A DNA stretch of 64,000 nucleotides from Pseudoalteromonas arabiensis (GCF_001550155.1 NZ_LRUF01000007.1:62001-126000), one strand, 5' to 3'. Numbered from the stretch's first letter, positions 17,470-26,550 are shown. Notes: generated by a model not told the origin, from the letters alone. Made by a program: numbers and translations.

Positions 17470-17561
17470 AACTGCTTACTTGAAAAAATTTGCGTCATTA
17501 TAGCGCAATTCCAAGCTGAGCCAGTTAAAATAGCATGCAATTTATTTTTTAGGAGTAAAAT

Positions 17562-18506
17562 ATGGCCATCCAGTGGTTCCCAGGGCACATGAATAAAGCC
17601 CGTAATGAAATCAAAGAAATTATGCCACAAATGGATGTGATCATTGAGGTGCTTGATGCCCGTATTCCTTACAGCAGTGAAAACCCTATGGTAACAGCGC
17701 TGCGTGGCGATAAGCCGGTCATTAAAATCATGAATAAAGCTGACCTTGCAGATCCTAAATTAACACAAGCGTGGAAAGACTACTTTGAGCAGCAAAGTGG
17801 CGTTAAAGCGATTGATTTTGGTAATGATAAAGCAGGTGAAGTACATCGTATTAATGAGCTTTGTAAAAAATTAGTGCCGCATAAAGTGGGTGCTGATAAG
17901 CAAATTAAAGCCATGATTATGGGTATTCCCAATGTTGGTAAATCAACGCTAATTAATACACTGGCAGGCCGAATTGTAGCAAAAACGGGTAATGAACCTG
18001 CTGTAACCAAAGCCCAGCAACGGATTAAACTTGATGATGGCATTATGCTTTACGACACGCCAGGCATGTTATGGCCAAAAGTAGAAAACGAAAACTCAGG
18101 TTATCGGTTAGGGGCAACGGGTGCAATTCGTGATACGGCCATTGATTATGAAGAGGTGGCAAGCTACACCGCCGAATATTTACTGCATGCATATCCTGAG
18201 CTTTTAAAAAGCCGCTATAAAATTGATGAGCTACCAGAGTCTGACTGGGAGTTTGTTGAAATGGCAGGCAAAAAGCGTGGCTGTATTCGTGGTGGAAACC
18301 AGATCGATACTTATAAAATGTCTGAAATTCTTATTAACGAATTACGAGATGGCATTATTGGTCGCATTACCATGGAAACGCCAGCTATGCGTGAAGAAGA
18401 AGAGCAAATGGTTGCACAGCTTCGCGCTGCGTTAGAGGCAAAAAAAGCCGCTAAAGAAGAAGAGAAAAAGCAACGCCGTGCCCGTGCGCGTAAAAACCGT
18501 CGTTAA
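17562..18506 (+). CDS. ylqF: Ribosome biogenesis GTPase YlqF/RbgA
   Basis: A circularly permuted GTPase of 314 residues. The G4 motif NKAD (58-61) precedes G1 GIPNVGKS (121-128) and G3 DTPG (165-168). The N-terminal WFPGHMNKA is the family signature. The C-terminus is a lysine/arginine-rich tail (KKAAKEEEKKQRRARARKNRR region) likely to contact rRNA. The Bacillus homologue acts in late 50S assembly. Start ATG 17562 has TTAGGAG eight bases upstream. The gene ends 24 bases before the bidirectional terminator it shares with the leftmost small RNA gene. Confidence 0.93.
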   Translation: MAIQWFPGHMNKARNEIKEIMPQMDVIIEVLDARIPYSSENPMVTALRGDKPVIKIMNKADLADPKLTQAWKDYFEQQSGVKAIDFGNDKAGEVHRINELCKKLVPHKVGADKQIKAMIMGIPNVGKSTLINTLAGRIVAKTGNEPAVTKAQQRIKLDDGIMLYDTPGMLWPKVENENSGYRLGATGAIRDTAIDYEEVASYTAEYLLHAYPELLKSRYKIDELPESDWEFVEMAGKKRGCIRGGNQIDTYKMSEILINELRDGIIGRITMETPAMREEEEQMVAQLRAALEAKKAAKEEEKKQRRARARKNRR

Positions 18507-18531
18507 AAATAAAACGTTAATTTTTAGACAT

Positions 18532-18750
18532 AAAAAAAGCCCTAAAAGGGCTTTTTTAGTTTCATATCTACCGTCACCGATATGAGCAATGTAGCAAGTA
18601 AAATAAGTAGGGGTACCCACATATTGCCAACATCAAGGGGCGTTGCGGCTAGCAATATGTGAGCTAAGCTTTAGCGTGGCGACACGTGTTTCAGGGTCTT
18701 GAAACAATCAGGTTATCCCGTACAAGTCATAATGCTCTTTCGTCTTGTTG
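18532..18750 (-). ncRNA. Candidate Fur-regulated small RNA, copy A of a tandem pair
   Basis: Predicted minus-strand RNA of about 219 nt, from a start about seven bases after the -10 box to a T7 terminator. Elements in order: hairpin GTTTC/GAAAC; a long stem (CTCACATA with TATGTGGG, extended by TTGC/GCAA) enclosing a 32-nt apical block identical in copy B; single-stranded ACTTGCTACATTGCTCA; hairpin CATATC/GATATG; terminator AAGCCC-TTTT-GGGCTT plus T-run. The long stem differs from copy B by compensatory changes, and its G-U pairs fit the minus strand only. ACATTGCTCA is shared with the target-pairing core of E. coli RyhB. No open reading frame explains the conservation. The RNA resembles PrrF/RyhB-type iron-sparing regulators in organisation; the function is inferred. 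Confidence 0.75.
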
Positions 18751-18813
18751 ATATTGATTATCAGTTAGATTTGTCGATCTGTCAATGACTAAATAAAAAT
18801 AATTATCATTTCT
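18750..18813 (-). promoter_or_regulatory. Promoter and two Fur-like boxes of sRNA copy A
   Basis: On the minus strand TTGACA (18785-18780), a 17-base spacer and GATAAT (18762-18757) form a near-consensus sigma-70 promoter. A 19-mer over the -10 (18768-18750, CTAACTGATAATCAATATC) matches 14 of 19 positions of the E. coli Fur consensus. A second one upstream of the -35 (18813-18795, AGAAATGATAATTATTTTT) matches 13 of 19. The counts are by hand. Confidence 0.72.
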
Positions 18814-18853
18814 ATGTTTTGTTTTTCGACACGTTGATTACTTTATTTCAGAC

Positions 18854-19065
18854 ATAAAAAAAGCCCTGCAAGGGCTTTTTTAGTTTCATATCTACCGTCA
18901 CCGATATGAGCAATGTAGCAAGTAGGTGATCACCTGTTGCCAACATCAAGGGGCGTTGCGGCTAGCAACAGGCGATCTTAGCTTTATCGTGGGCCACACG
19001 TGTTTCAGGGTCGAGAAACAAATCAGTTTATTCCGAACAAGTCATAAAGCGTTGTTGACTTGTTG
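18854..19065 (-). ncRNA. Candidate Fur-regulated small RNA, copy B of a tandem pair
   Basis: Second copy, about 212 nt, in the same orientation as copy A and separated from it by about 100 bp. It ends in its own terminator (AAGCCC-TTGC-GGGCTT plus T7), so it is an independent transcript. The 3' 55 nt before the terminator loop are identical to copy A, as is the 32-nt apical block of the long stem. The stem itself differs (GATCGCCTG with CAGGTGATC) yet pairs as well as in copy A. The RyhB-like ACATTGCTCA core is unchanged. It lies upstream of and divergent from the CrbS-like kinase gene. A tandem arrangement with near-identical pairing regions is what PrrF1/PrrF2 show in Pseudomonas. Confidence 0.75.
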
Positions 19066-19128
19066 ATAGTGATTATCAATTAGATTTAACTATCTGTCAA
19101 CAGCTAATTGCAAATAATTCTCATTTCT
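19065..19128 (-). promoter_or_regulatory. Promoter and two Fur-like boxes of sRNA copy B
   Basis: TTGACA (19100-19095), a 17-base spacer and GATAAT (19077-19072) on the minus strand. The 19-mer over the -10 (19083-19065, CTAATTGATAATCACTATC) matches 14 of 19 Fur consensus positions; the upstream one (19128-19110, AGAAATGAGAATTATTTGC) matches 12 of 19. The layout is the same as in copy A although the spacer sequences have diverged, which suggests selection. Confidence 0.72.
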
Positions 19129-19242
19129 TTATATTTGTTTTTTAACCCCCTCAAATACAATGCATTAGCACTAAAGTTGGGCTGTAAATTATGACTAATA
19201 AAAACTATGCTGAAGCTATAATAATTAAAATAATCAAATACG

Positions 19243-22200
19243 ATGTTCTCAATTTGGTCAATAAGCCTACTTGCGATTGTTTACCTAGCAATTCTATTTG
19301 CGGTTGCAGGTTGGGCTGATAAAAGAAAAGTACTGCCTTTTAAAGGTTTAACCTATGGCTTATCGCTTGGGGTATATTGTACATCTTGGGCGTTTTTTGG
19401 CACCACGGCACAAGCTGCATATAACGGCTGGTGGTTAGCACCGACTTATGCTGGCACTATTTTACTGTTTATTTTTGGCTGGCAGGTATATTGTCGCATT
19501 GCACATATTTGTCGACAGCAAAAAATAACGTCGATGGCAGATTTTATTGCCACCCGCTACGGACAATCTTCAAGTTTATCAGGGCTAATATCACTTATTT
19601 CTGTGATTGCGATTGTGCCTTATATCTCTTTACAGCTTAGTGCGACCGCACAAAGTATGAATTTACTTACCGACAGAGCCGTCACACAAAGTCATGAAGT
19701 GTGGGCCGATAGCACTTTTTACATCACGCTTGTCTTGGCGTTATTTGCTATTTTGTTTGGTGCAAGACGGCTAAAACCCAGTGAGCATAACCCAGGCCTT
19801 ATTGCGAGTATTGCTTTTGAATCTGTGGTTAAGTTATTGGCATTTGCTGCAGTGGGTTTATATGTGTGCTTTGCATTATTTGACAGCCCCATGGCACTGT
19901 TTGAAAAAGCACAGGCGCTGAATATCGATCAGCAAGTTGCTGTAACACAAAGCCCAACCTATGTGTATGTTGCCCATACATTACTCGGTATTTTGGCAAC
20001 CCTATGTCTGCCAAGGCAGTTTCACATGAGCTTTATCGAAAAAAATAACGATAAAGAATTGGCTTCGGCACGTTGGCTATTTCCGATTTACTTATTGCTT
20101 ATCAATCTGTTTATTCTACCGATTGCATACGCCGGATTAATTTATTTTCAAGGTCAAGAAGTCGGTTACGATACCTTTGTACTGGCACTTCCTATGGCAG
20201 CTGACAATGCTTTTGTCGCATTACTGGCATTTTTAGGCGGCTTTTCAGCTGCAACTAGTATGGTAATTGTGTCATCAATTGTACTTTCTGTGATGATAAC
20301 CAATGACTTTATAAATCAGTTTATTTTACGCCGCTCGCAGCTTACATCGAGTAGCCGTGGACTCGATAAAAATAACCTTCTACATGCGCGTAAAATCGTT
20401 ATCGTACTCATTTTATTACTTAGTTATTTCACTCACCGGGTACTGGGCGAGAGCACAACGCTTGCTAATGTCGGTTTAATGTCGTTTACCTTGGTTGCAC
20501 AATTTTCACCAGCTATGATTATTGGTCTGTGGTGGCGACAAGCCTCTTGTCGAGGTGCGCAGCTTGGTATACTAAGTGGCTTTATCATCTGGGGTTACAC
20601 ACTATTACTGCCAAACCTAGCAGGCGGCTTAGGTAACGATAGTTTATGGCTCGTGAATGGGCCTTGGGGAATTAGCTGGCTTGCACCCACCAATTTATTT
20701 TTATTAGGCATGGAAAGCATCAGTCAAGCCTTGCTGTTATCGTTAGGCGCTAATTGTTTAGTGTATTTTTTGGTGCCGTTGTTTAGTCGTGCAACATTGG
20801 CTGAGCGCTTGCAGAGTAATAAATTTGTTTCTCAATTAAGTGACTCACGGATCAGCAACCACCTACATCCACTTAGTTATCATGATTTAGGAGCTTTATT
20901 ACAGCGATTTGCCGAGAAAGAGGCCGCGCAATCTTTGGTAAACCATTATTTTCCTGATGATAAAGGGAAGTGGAAGCGCCCTGCTAACGTTGAATTAGAG
21001 CTACTGGTTGAGCGTGAGATGTCAGCGGTGATTGGCGGGGCATCGGCACGGCTCATTTTAGATGTAGCTAAAAATGAGCAGCGCCAGCCACTAGAACAAG
21101 TTGCTGAGTTTGTTGATGAAGCAAGTCAAGTTCTTAAATTTAATCGTGATTTACTACAATCAACCATAGAAAACATCCAACAAGGGATCAGTGTAGTCGA
21201 CAGTGAACTGCGACTTGTAGCGTGGAATCAAGGTTATAAGAATATGTTTGCTTACCCTGACGATGCTTTATATATAGGGCGTCCGGTGGCTGATATTATT
21301 CGTTTTAATGCTGAGCGTGGCCTGTTCAGGGGCGAAAGTATGACCAGCGAAGTTGAAAAACGTTTAGCGTATTTACGCCAAGGCAGTGCATATAAATATC
21401 AACGTTCGCACAATGATGGCCGTGTGTTTGAAATGCAAGGTAATCCACTGCCTGGAGGAGGGTTTGTAACAACCTATACCGATATTACTGAATTTGTTAA
21501 GCAACAGAAAGCGCTGACAGAAGCCAATGTCAGCCTTGAGGAAAAAGTAACAGCACGTACATTAGCACTTACTCAAGCAAATCAAGAGCTATCAAAGGCA
21601 AAGCTGGTGGCGGAACAAGCAACAGTCAGTAAAACACGCTTTTTTGCTGCTGCGAGTCATGATTTACTTCAGCCCTTCAATGCTGCGAGTTTGTTTTGTT
21701 CATTAATGAATGAAAAAGCACAAAGCACTGAGCTTAAAGAGCTAGCGATGAATATTAAAAATTCATTAGGCAGCGCTGAAGAACTGTTATCGAGTATTTT
21801 AGAACTAACGAAGCTCGATTCAGGTTCGTTTAAAGTACAAATGAGCGAGTTTGCAGCCAGCTCACTTGTAGAGCCGTTGCGCAATGATTATGAAGCGCTC
21901 GCAACTGATAAGGGCCTAAAGTTTATAATTGAGACTTGTGATGTGCGTTTGCATACTGATAAAGCGTTGTTACGCCGAGTATTGCGAAACTTACTCAGTA
22001 ATGCCATTCGTTACACTGAGCGAGGCGAAGTACGTTTAAAAATGCATCATGACGATGATGATCATGTGTCCTTTATTGTTGAAGACACAGGAATAGGCAT
22101 TGCTGCAAGTGATCAGCAAACCATTTTTCAAGAGTTTAAACAGCTTGGTGCTAAACCAAGTGCTGAAGGGTTAGGGCTAGGGCTTGCAATCACAAAGCGT

Positions 22201-22695
22201 ATTTGCGACCTCTTAAAAATCCCTTTAGTGATGGGCTCTGAGCTTGGAAAAGGGACGCAATTTACCCTAACTCTGCCTTGTAGAGTGAGCGCTGCGCCAG
22301 CGCAAGCGAAAGGCGCAGAGGCATCACAAGAAACAGAGCTGGGGCAATTGCGCATTTGGCTGCTTGATAACGACCGAAACGTATTAGAGGCATTAAAGCA
22401 GTTACTCGAAAATTGGGGCTGCGAAATATCAACGGCCACTAACTTAGCGGAACTTGAGCAGTTAAAGGCAAGCCAAGCACTACCACAATTACTGATTATC
22501 GATTATCAGCTTGATGATGGGGTAACGGGCCTTGAAGTGATTGAGCAAGCAGCCCTTACTGCGTTACCTGCCATCGTTAATACCGCGAATCATGACGAAG
22601 GAATACGCGAGTTAGTGCTCGATGCGGGCTATCCATTGCTTTATAAGCCTCTGAAAGCGCCCGCTTTAAAACGCATGATTAAGCGACTGACTTAA
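19243..22695 (+). CDS. crbS: CrbS-type hybrid sensor histidine kinase with sodium/solute symporter domain
   Basis: 1150 residues: an N-terminal SLC5-like symporter domain with about a dozen helices (1-500), a STAC-like linker, a PAS domain (about 640-750; NIQQGISVVDSELRLVAWNQGY), a coiled coil, and a HisKA domain with His 806 (ASHDLLQPF). The HATPase domain follows (NLLSNAIRYT, VEDTGIGI, GLGLGLAI), then a C-terminal receiver with Asp 1087 (LLIIDYQLDDG). This is the layout of Vibrio CrbS, which with CrbR controls acetyl-CoA synthetase and the acetate switch. A CrbR-like regulator lies downstream at 25783, separated by one gene on the opposite strand. A TATAAT at 19217-19222 may be its -10. Its stop overlaps the convergent DUF3857 gene by four bases. 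Confidence 0.88.
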   Translation: MFSIWSISLLAIVYLAILFAVAGWADKRKVLPFKGLTYGLSLGVYCTSWAFFGTTAQAAYNGWWLAPTYAGTILLFIFGWQVYCRIAHICRQQKITSMADFIATRYGQSSSLSGLISLISVIAIVPYISLQLSATAQSMNLLTDRAVTQSHEVWADSTFYITLVLALFAILFGARRLKPSEHNPGLIASIAFESVVKLLAFAAVGLYVCFALFDSPMALFEKAQALNIDQQVAVTQSPTYVYVAHTLLGILATLCLPRQFHMSFIEKNNDKELASARWLFPIYLLLINLFILPIAYAGLIYFQGQEVGYDTFVLALPMAADNAFVALLAFLGGFSAATSMVIVSSIVLSVMITNDFINQFILRRSQLTSSSRGLDKNNLLHARKIVIVLILLLSYFTHRVLGESTTLANVGLMSFTLVAQFSPAMIIGLWWRQASCRGAQLGILSGFIIWGYTLLLPNLAGGLGNDSLWLVNGPWGISWLAPTNLFLLGMESISQALLLSLGANCLVYFLVPLFSRATLAERLQSNKFVSQLSDSRISNHLHPLSYHDLGALLQRFAEKEAAQSLVNHYFPDDKGKWKRPANVELELLVEREMSAVIGGASARLILDVAKNEQRQPLEQVAEFVDEASQVLKFNRDLLQSTIENIQQGISVVDSELRLVAWNQGYKNMFAYPDDALYIGRPVADIIRFNAERGLFRGESMTSEVEKRLAYLRQGSAYKYQRSHNDGRVFEMQGNPLPGGGFVTTYTDITEFVKQQKALTEANVSLEEKVTARTLALTQANQELSKAKLVAEQATVSKTRFFAAASHDLLQPFNAASLFCSLMNEKAQSTELKELAMNIKNSLGSAEELLSSILELTKLDSGSFKVQMSEFAASSLVEPLRNDYEALATDKGLKFIIETCDVRLHTDKALLRRVLRNLLSNAIRYTERGEVRLKMHHDDDDHVSFIVEDTGIGIAASDQQTIFQEFKQLGAKPSAEGLGLGLAITKRICDLLKIPLVMGSELGKGTQFTLTLPCRVSAAPAQAKGAEASQETELGQLRIWLLDNDRNVLEALKQLLENWGCEISTATNLAELEQLKASQALPQLLIIDYQLDDGVTGLEVIEQAALTALPAIVNTANHDEGIRELVLDAGYPLLYKPLKAPALKRMIKRLT

Positions 22696-25664
22696 TCTGC
22701 GTTTTGCTCAGTTGCTGGGGGATTGGCTTTAATTAAGCGCTCTACCTCAGCGACAAACTTCTTATCTAAGTCATCTTCATGGCTCAAAAATAACAGCATT
22801 TCATCACCATTGTGGTCAATTACCGTTACCGTGGTGGTTAGTAGGGCACTTTTAGCATAATCAACGTTGAGTTCTTTAATGTCACTAAAGCGGCGCTGAT
22901 CTTTTTCAAGTACACCTTGCTCATTTTCCCAGTAACTAAAAATGGTGTTTTCTGTGATGCCGTTTCCATCAGTTTTAAAATCGATAAATGCGTCACTATA
23001 AAAATAATGTACATTCTCGTTGGCGGGAATAATTTCTTTTCTTTTTAAAAAGTTAACCTGATAAGACCAAAGCTTATCACCCGTTACTATGGTTGAACTT
23101 GGCAACAAATATAGCTCATAAATTAAGCCATAAAATAACCAAGGCAACATGAATATCGACATGATAACCTGCCTCGCTCGCCATTGAGAGTGGTACTCAA
23201 GGGCCTGTTCCGGTTGCTTGAGGTTTTGAATGTAATTAACCAGTGGCAACCATAAAATGGGTGTCACTAAAAACAGCCAAGTACCATATTCCCAGTTATA
23301 GCTTAAGACTTCAGAAATGATAATCGCCAGCCATAACACGAACCCAACCGCAACGGGCATGATCTTATTTTTACCAAAGGTTTGCTCGCTGTGCTTGTAA
23401 AGCTCAAGTAACAACGGAATAAAAAACAGTGGTGCAAATATCCCTCGGGCAATCGGCATTATATGGCTTTGTTGTTGCTCTTTTATCGCTTTCCAGTTGC
23501 GATAGCTCCAGTAGTTAATGAATATTCCTAAGCTCAATAAGCTGTAAATAACAAACTTACTATTACTGACAGGGTAGAACTGTTGCTCAGCAAACACTGG
23601 GCGATTACTTGCTTCTATACGCCAAGCCGCAATGAAAAAGATGATTATCGCTAAGTAACTTAAAATAAAAACGCTATACCAATTAGTTTCTTCATCCGCT
23701 GATGTGGTTGTTGAGGTATTTGCGCCGTATTTAATGATGCCGTATTGGGTCGCGTTATTGAGTTTTTTGCGTTCGCTTAGGTAAAGGTCTATTTGATCGG
23801 CTGGAATATGATCCTGCTTAGCACTGTAATCAAAGAATAAGGTCAACACCGAGTCTTTAAATGTCACGCGTTTTTCGAGATGAAAAAATGGGTTATCGAT
23901 CGTGACCTGCTCATCATCAAACTGCCAATTAGAGTCCGTAAAAGTAACCTCTATTGTTGTTTCGATATTATTGGGGTAACGAAACCACATTGGTGCATTG
24001 TTACGTTCTCGCTGTTCAGGTTTATAAACCGAGCTTCGAATGTCACTGGCGTAAAAGTTGTTTTTAAAATCATTACCATGAGGTCGCCAAAAGTTATCAA
24101 TAGTATAGTGCTCATTGGTAATTAGCTGACCGGTGTCCTCTGGAGATTCAACCAGCATAGGTTTGGCTGTTTTTAAGCCTTTGTAGGTATCTTGATAATA
24201 TTCTCGATAATCATCTTCTACGCTTTTTAAGCTGTTTTTAGCGATTGAGCTGCGGCGGCTAATTGCTTCAAAGTCGCCGTATTTATATTGAGTTGAGAAA
24301 CCAACAGACTCATTGATACCTTCTGGGATCTGATAATTATCAAAAACCTGAACGCGTTTTAGGGCAGGCTCTGTGAACATACCTGTAAAGCCAGTTTCAC
24401 CTTGCTTAATTATTAACGCGACATCGTAGTTCGGTTGAGCTAAATGTTCTAAATCGCCGCGCTGATACGAAATGGTCGGATCAAGCCAATAGCGTTTACC
24501 TTGGTGCTCTAAGGTGACAATCACATGGTCAAATAAACTAGGAGAGACAGGTAAGCTAGCAGTACGTTTTCTGTCTTCAGTGTTAACTAAAGCAGGGTGA
24601 GCCTCTACGCCGAGCGCTTTAAGTAAAGAAATGAGCAAGACGGTTTTATCTTTACAGTCGCCATAGCGCAGCGCCAAGGTTTCTGATGCAGGAGTAGGCT
24701 GGTGCGAGTTGGTGCCCATTTCTAGGCCTAAATAACGTACTTCTTCTTGACTAAAACGCAGGGCTGCGACAATTTGGGATTCTAAATCGGCATGTTGAAA
24801 CTTAATTTGACGGGCAATTGTTTCAATAGTAGGGCTCACTTCGATGGCCGATTGGTACAAAGGTAACGACCAATTGACTACCTCTTGCCAATTATTTGCT
24901 TCAGAAAAATACACTTCTTTGTAAGGCGAATACCAATGCGGTACTTCGCTTGCGGAGCGAATGGTTGGCTCATTGTGTTGGCTAATTTGGTAGTCAAAAC
25001 CGGTATCGAGCTTGGTTTTAGTAATTGGCGACTCACCATTCATAAAGTTGATATATAAGGGCGAAGGCTTTTGCCACTTTACTCGCATAAATTGCTGCAC
25101 TATCGGCACCGACCAGTTTAGTGTGCGCATGGTGCTGAAGTGCTGATAAACCGGATTACTGCCCGAAACCGTATAGCTGTAATCTAAAATATCCATGATC
25201 CGCATATCATCAATAATGACATTTAGGCTTAAGGTGCCATTGTATATACGACTTGCTAAGTCGGTCTCGCGTTGTAACACCTGTAGCTCGGCACTATTTA
25301 GTTTATCTATATATTGACCGTCACGAATAATGCCTAAGCTATTGAGCGTAAGAGATTGATAATTTGGGTCAAAATCAATATTCAGCTGGCTTATATAATC
25401 AACCCCAGACTGATTGACCGCTCGCATTACGGTGCGATTAAAGCGTTGCTGTGGGGCTTGCTCAGATACCTGAAGCTGAGTGTCGAGCATCAGGTAGAAA
25501 GTCCCGTCTCGTATTTGGTCTCGAGGAATCTCAGGGATAAGTAACTCATGGTGTTTTACCCAGTTAGCTGCGGGCGCAATCTGATAGTCTTCAGCGGTTG
25601 CAAAACAGCTCACAAAGAATAAAAAAACAGCCAGTACCTTAAGTTGTAAGTGCATCCATTTCAT
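22692..25664 (-). CDS. Exported DUF3857 / transglutaminase-like membrane protein
   Basis: 990 residues with a signal peptide (VLAVFLFFVSCFATAE), a DUF3857 domain, and a transglutaminase-like core with the Cys in LRYGDCKDKTVLLISLLKALGVEAHPALV (residues around 330-360). Several membrane helices follow (about 660-850; WYSVFILSYLAIIIFFIAAW, YSLLSLGIFINYWSYRNW, AVGFVLWLAIII), then a soluble C-terminal domain. The family is widespread in Bacteroidetes and gammaproteobacteria; the function is unknown. The first gene product positions the transglutaminase domain in the periplasm. It is downstream of the crbR-like gene in the direction opposite to crbS and overlaps crbS tail to tail. Confidence 0.85.
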   Translation of the reverse strand: MKWMHLQLKVLAVFLFFVSCFATAEDYQIAPAANWVKHHELLIPEIPRDQIRDGTFYLMLDTQLQVSEQAPQQRFNRTVMRAVNQSGVDYISQLNIDFDPNYQSLTLNSLGIIRDGQYIDKLNSAELQVLQRETDLASRIYNGTLSLNVIIDDMRIMDILDYSYTVSGSNPVYQHFSTMRTLNWSVPIVQQFMRVKWQKPSPLYINFMNGESPITKTKLDTGFDYQISQHNEPTIRSASEVPHWYSPYKEVYFSEANNWQEVVNWSLPLYQSAIEVSPTIETIARQIKFQHADLESQIVAALRFSQEEVRYLGLEMGTNSHQPTPASETLALRYGDCKDKTVLLISLLKALGVEAHPALVNTEDRKRTASLPVSPSLFDHVIVTLEHQGKRYWLDPTISYQRGDLEHLAQPNYDVALIIKQGETGFTGMFTEPALKRVQVFDNYQIPEGINESVGFSTQYKYGDFEAISRRSSIAKNSLKSVEDDYREYYQDTYKGLKTAKPMLVESPEDTGQLITNEHYTIDNFWRPHGNDFKNNFYASDIRSSVYKPEQRERNNAPMWFRYPNNIETTIEVTFTDSNWQFDDEQVTIDNPFFHLEKRVTFKDSVLTLFFDYSAKQDHIPADQIDLYLSERKKLNNATQYGIIKYGANTSTTTSADEETNWYSVFILSYLAIIIFFIAAWRIEASNRPVFAEQQFYPVSNSKFVIYSLLSLGIFINYWSYRNWKAIKEQQQSHIMPIARGIFAPLFFIPLLLELYKHSEQTFGKNKIMPVAVGFVLWLAIIISEVLSYNWEYGTWLFLVTPILWLPLVNYIQNLKQPEQALEYHSQWRARQVIMSIFMLPWLFYGLIYELYLLPSSTIVTGDKLWSYQVNFLKRKEIIPANENVHYFYSDAFIDFKTDGNGITENTIFSYWENEQGVLEKDQRRFSDIKELNVDYAKSALLTTTVTVIDHNGDEMLLFLSHEDDLDKKFVAEVERLIKANPPATEQNAD

Positions 25665-25782
25665 TGTTATTTTCTAATTCCATTATATCTATGAGATAAG
25701 TTACTGAAATAAGAAGCCGCTGCCAACTAAAACTCATTAAAAAATTAAGCTGATTTGTTAAGTGATAGAGCTATATAAAAAG

Positions 25783-26439
25783 CTACTCGATTTTGCCAAC
25801 CTGCGAAAGCTGGTTAAACAAAATGCCCGCTTGGGTACGGTTATAGACATTAAGCTTACGTAAAATCGCTGACACATGTTGTTTGATAGTGGTTTCTTGA
25901 ATCGACATTTCAAAGGCGATTTGTTTATTCAATAAACCGTCGGCAATCATTACTAATACGCGGTATTGCTGCGGAGTTAGTTTTTCAAGGTTACGAGCAA
26001 ATTCGCTTTGTTCGTCGTTGATCACCACATCGGTTAAATCAACTTCGGGTGGTAACCACGTATCGCCGTTGAGTACATGGCTAATTGCTTCACTAATAAC
26101 ATCTAAAGAAGATGACTTCGGAATATAGCCTGCAGCGCCAAGGCTCATAGCTTGTTTGATTATGGCAGGTGTCTCATTGGCAGAGACCATAATGACTAGA
26201 ATATCAGGGTAGTGGTTACGCAGTTGCGAAAGGGCTTGTAGACCATTTGCACCTGGGATGGTGAGGTCTAAAAATATTAGTTCAATCTCAGGGTGAGCGC
26301 TTAACAGTGTAAACAAACCATCAATGTCACTGGTTTCTTTAATATGTTCTTCAGGCACTGATGTCGCGGCGGCTTGGCGCAGTGCACTTCTAAATAACGG
26401 GTGATCATCGGCGATTATGGTGTTCACAGCTAAAGACAT
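25783..26439 (-). CDS. crbR: CrbR-like response regulator (NarL/LuxR family)
   Basis: A 218-residue regulator. Receiver domain with IIADDHPLF acidic pocket, Asp 58 (LIFLDLTIPGANG) and MVSANE; C-terminal LuxR-type helix-turn-helix at about 150-212 (LTPQQYRVLVMIADGLLNKQIAFEM...TTIKQHVSAILRKLNV). It resembles CrbR, the partner of CrbS in the Vibrio acetate switch, where it activates acs. The crbS-like gene is 3 kb away on the other strand. Two similar palindromes in the promoter region at 28843-29137 are candidate targets. Confidence 0.85.
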   Translation of the reverse strand: MSLAVNTIIADDHPLFRSALRQAAATSVPEEHIKETSDIDGLFTLLSAHPEIELIFLDLTIPGANGLQALSQLRNHYPDILVIMVSANETPAIIKQAMSLGAAGYIPKSSSLDVISEAISHVLNGDTWLPPEVDLTDVVINDEQSEFARNLEKLTPQQYRVLVMIADGLLNKQIAFEMSIQETTIKQHVSAILRKLNVYNRTQAGILFNQLSQVGKIE

Positions 26440-26490
26440 TCCCTCTATTCTCCAATGCGTTATGTTATAAGTGATTTTGCCTTTTGAAAC

Positions 26491-26524
26491 AAGGTTTGCC
26501 TGAGGGAAGTTTCAGACAAACCTT
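26491..26524 (-). terminator. Inverted repeat after the TonB receptor gene, weak terminator candidate
   Basis: AAGGTTTG...CTGA pairs with TCAG...CAAACCTT (8 + 4 bp with one bulge each side). It lies between the receptor stop and the crbR start. There is no convincing T-run on the minus strand, so it may be an attenuator or a processing stem rather than a full terminator. Confidence 0.4.
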
Positions 26525-26550
26525 TCTCACACAAGGATTTAGATTCTATT

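Noticed and set aside
18432..18620. Open frame on the minus strand over the end of ylqF and the first terminator
   Set aside because: It crosses a terminator and sRNA copy A, has no start signal and shadows ylqF.
18712..18732. Five-codon frames in both small RNAs (ATG ACT TGT ... TAA)
   Set aside because: Start and stop are shared, but copy B has no ribosome-binding site and the peptides are too short; RNA structure explains the conservation better.
18532..19128. CrcZ-like RNA linked to a CbrA-like kinase
   Set aside because: CrcZ has a sigma-54 promoter and repeated CA-rich Hfq motifs; here the promoters are sigma-70 type with Fur boxes and no such motifs are seen.
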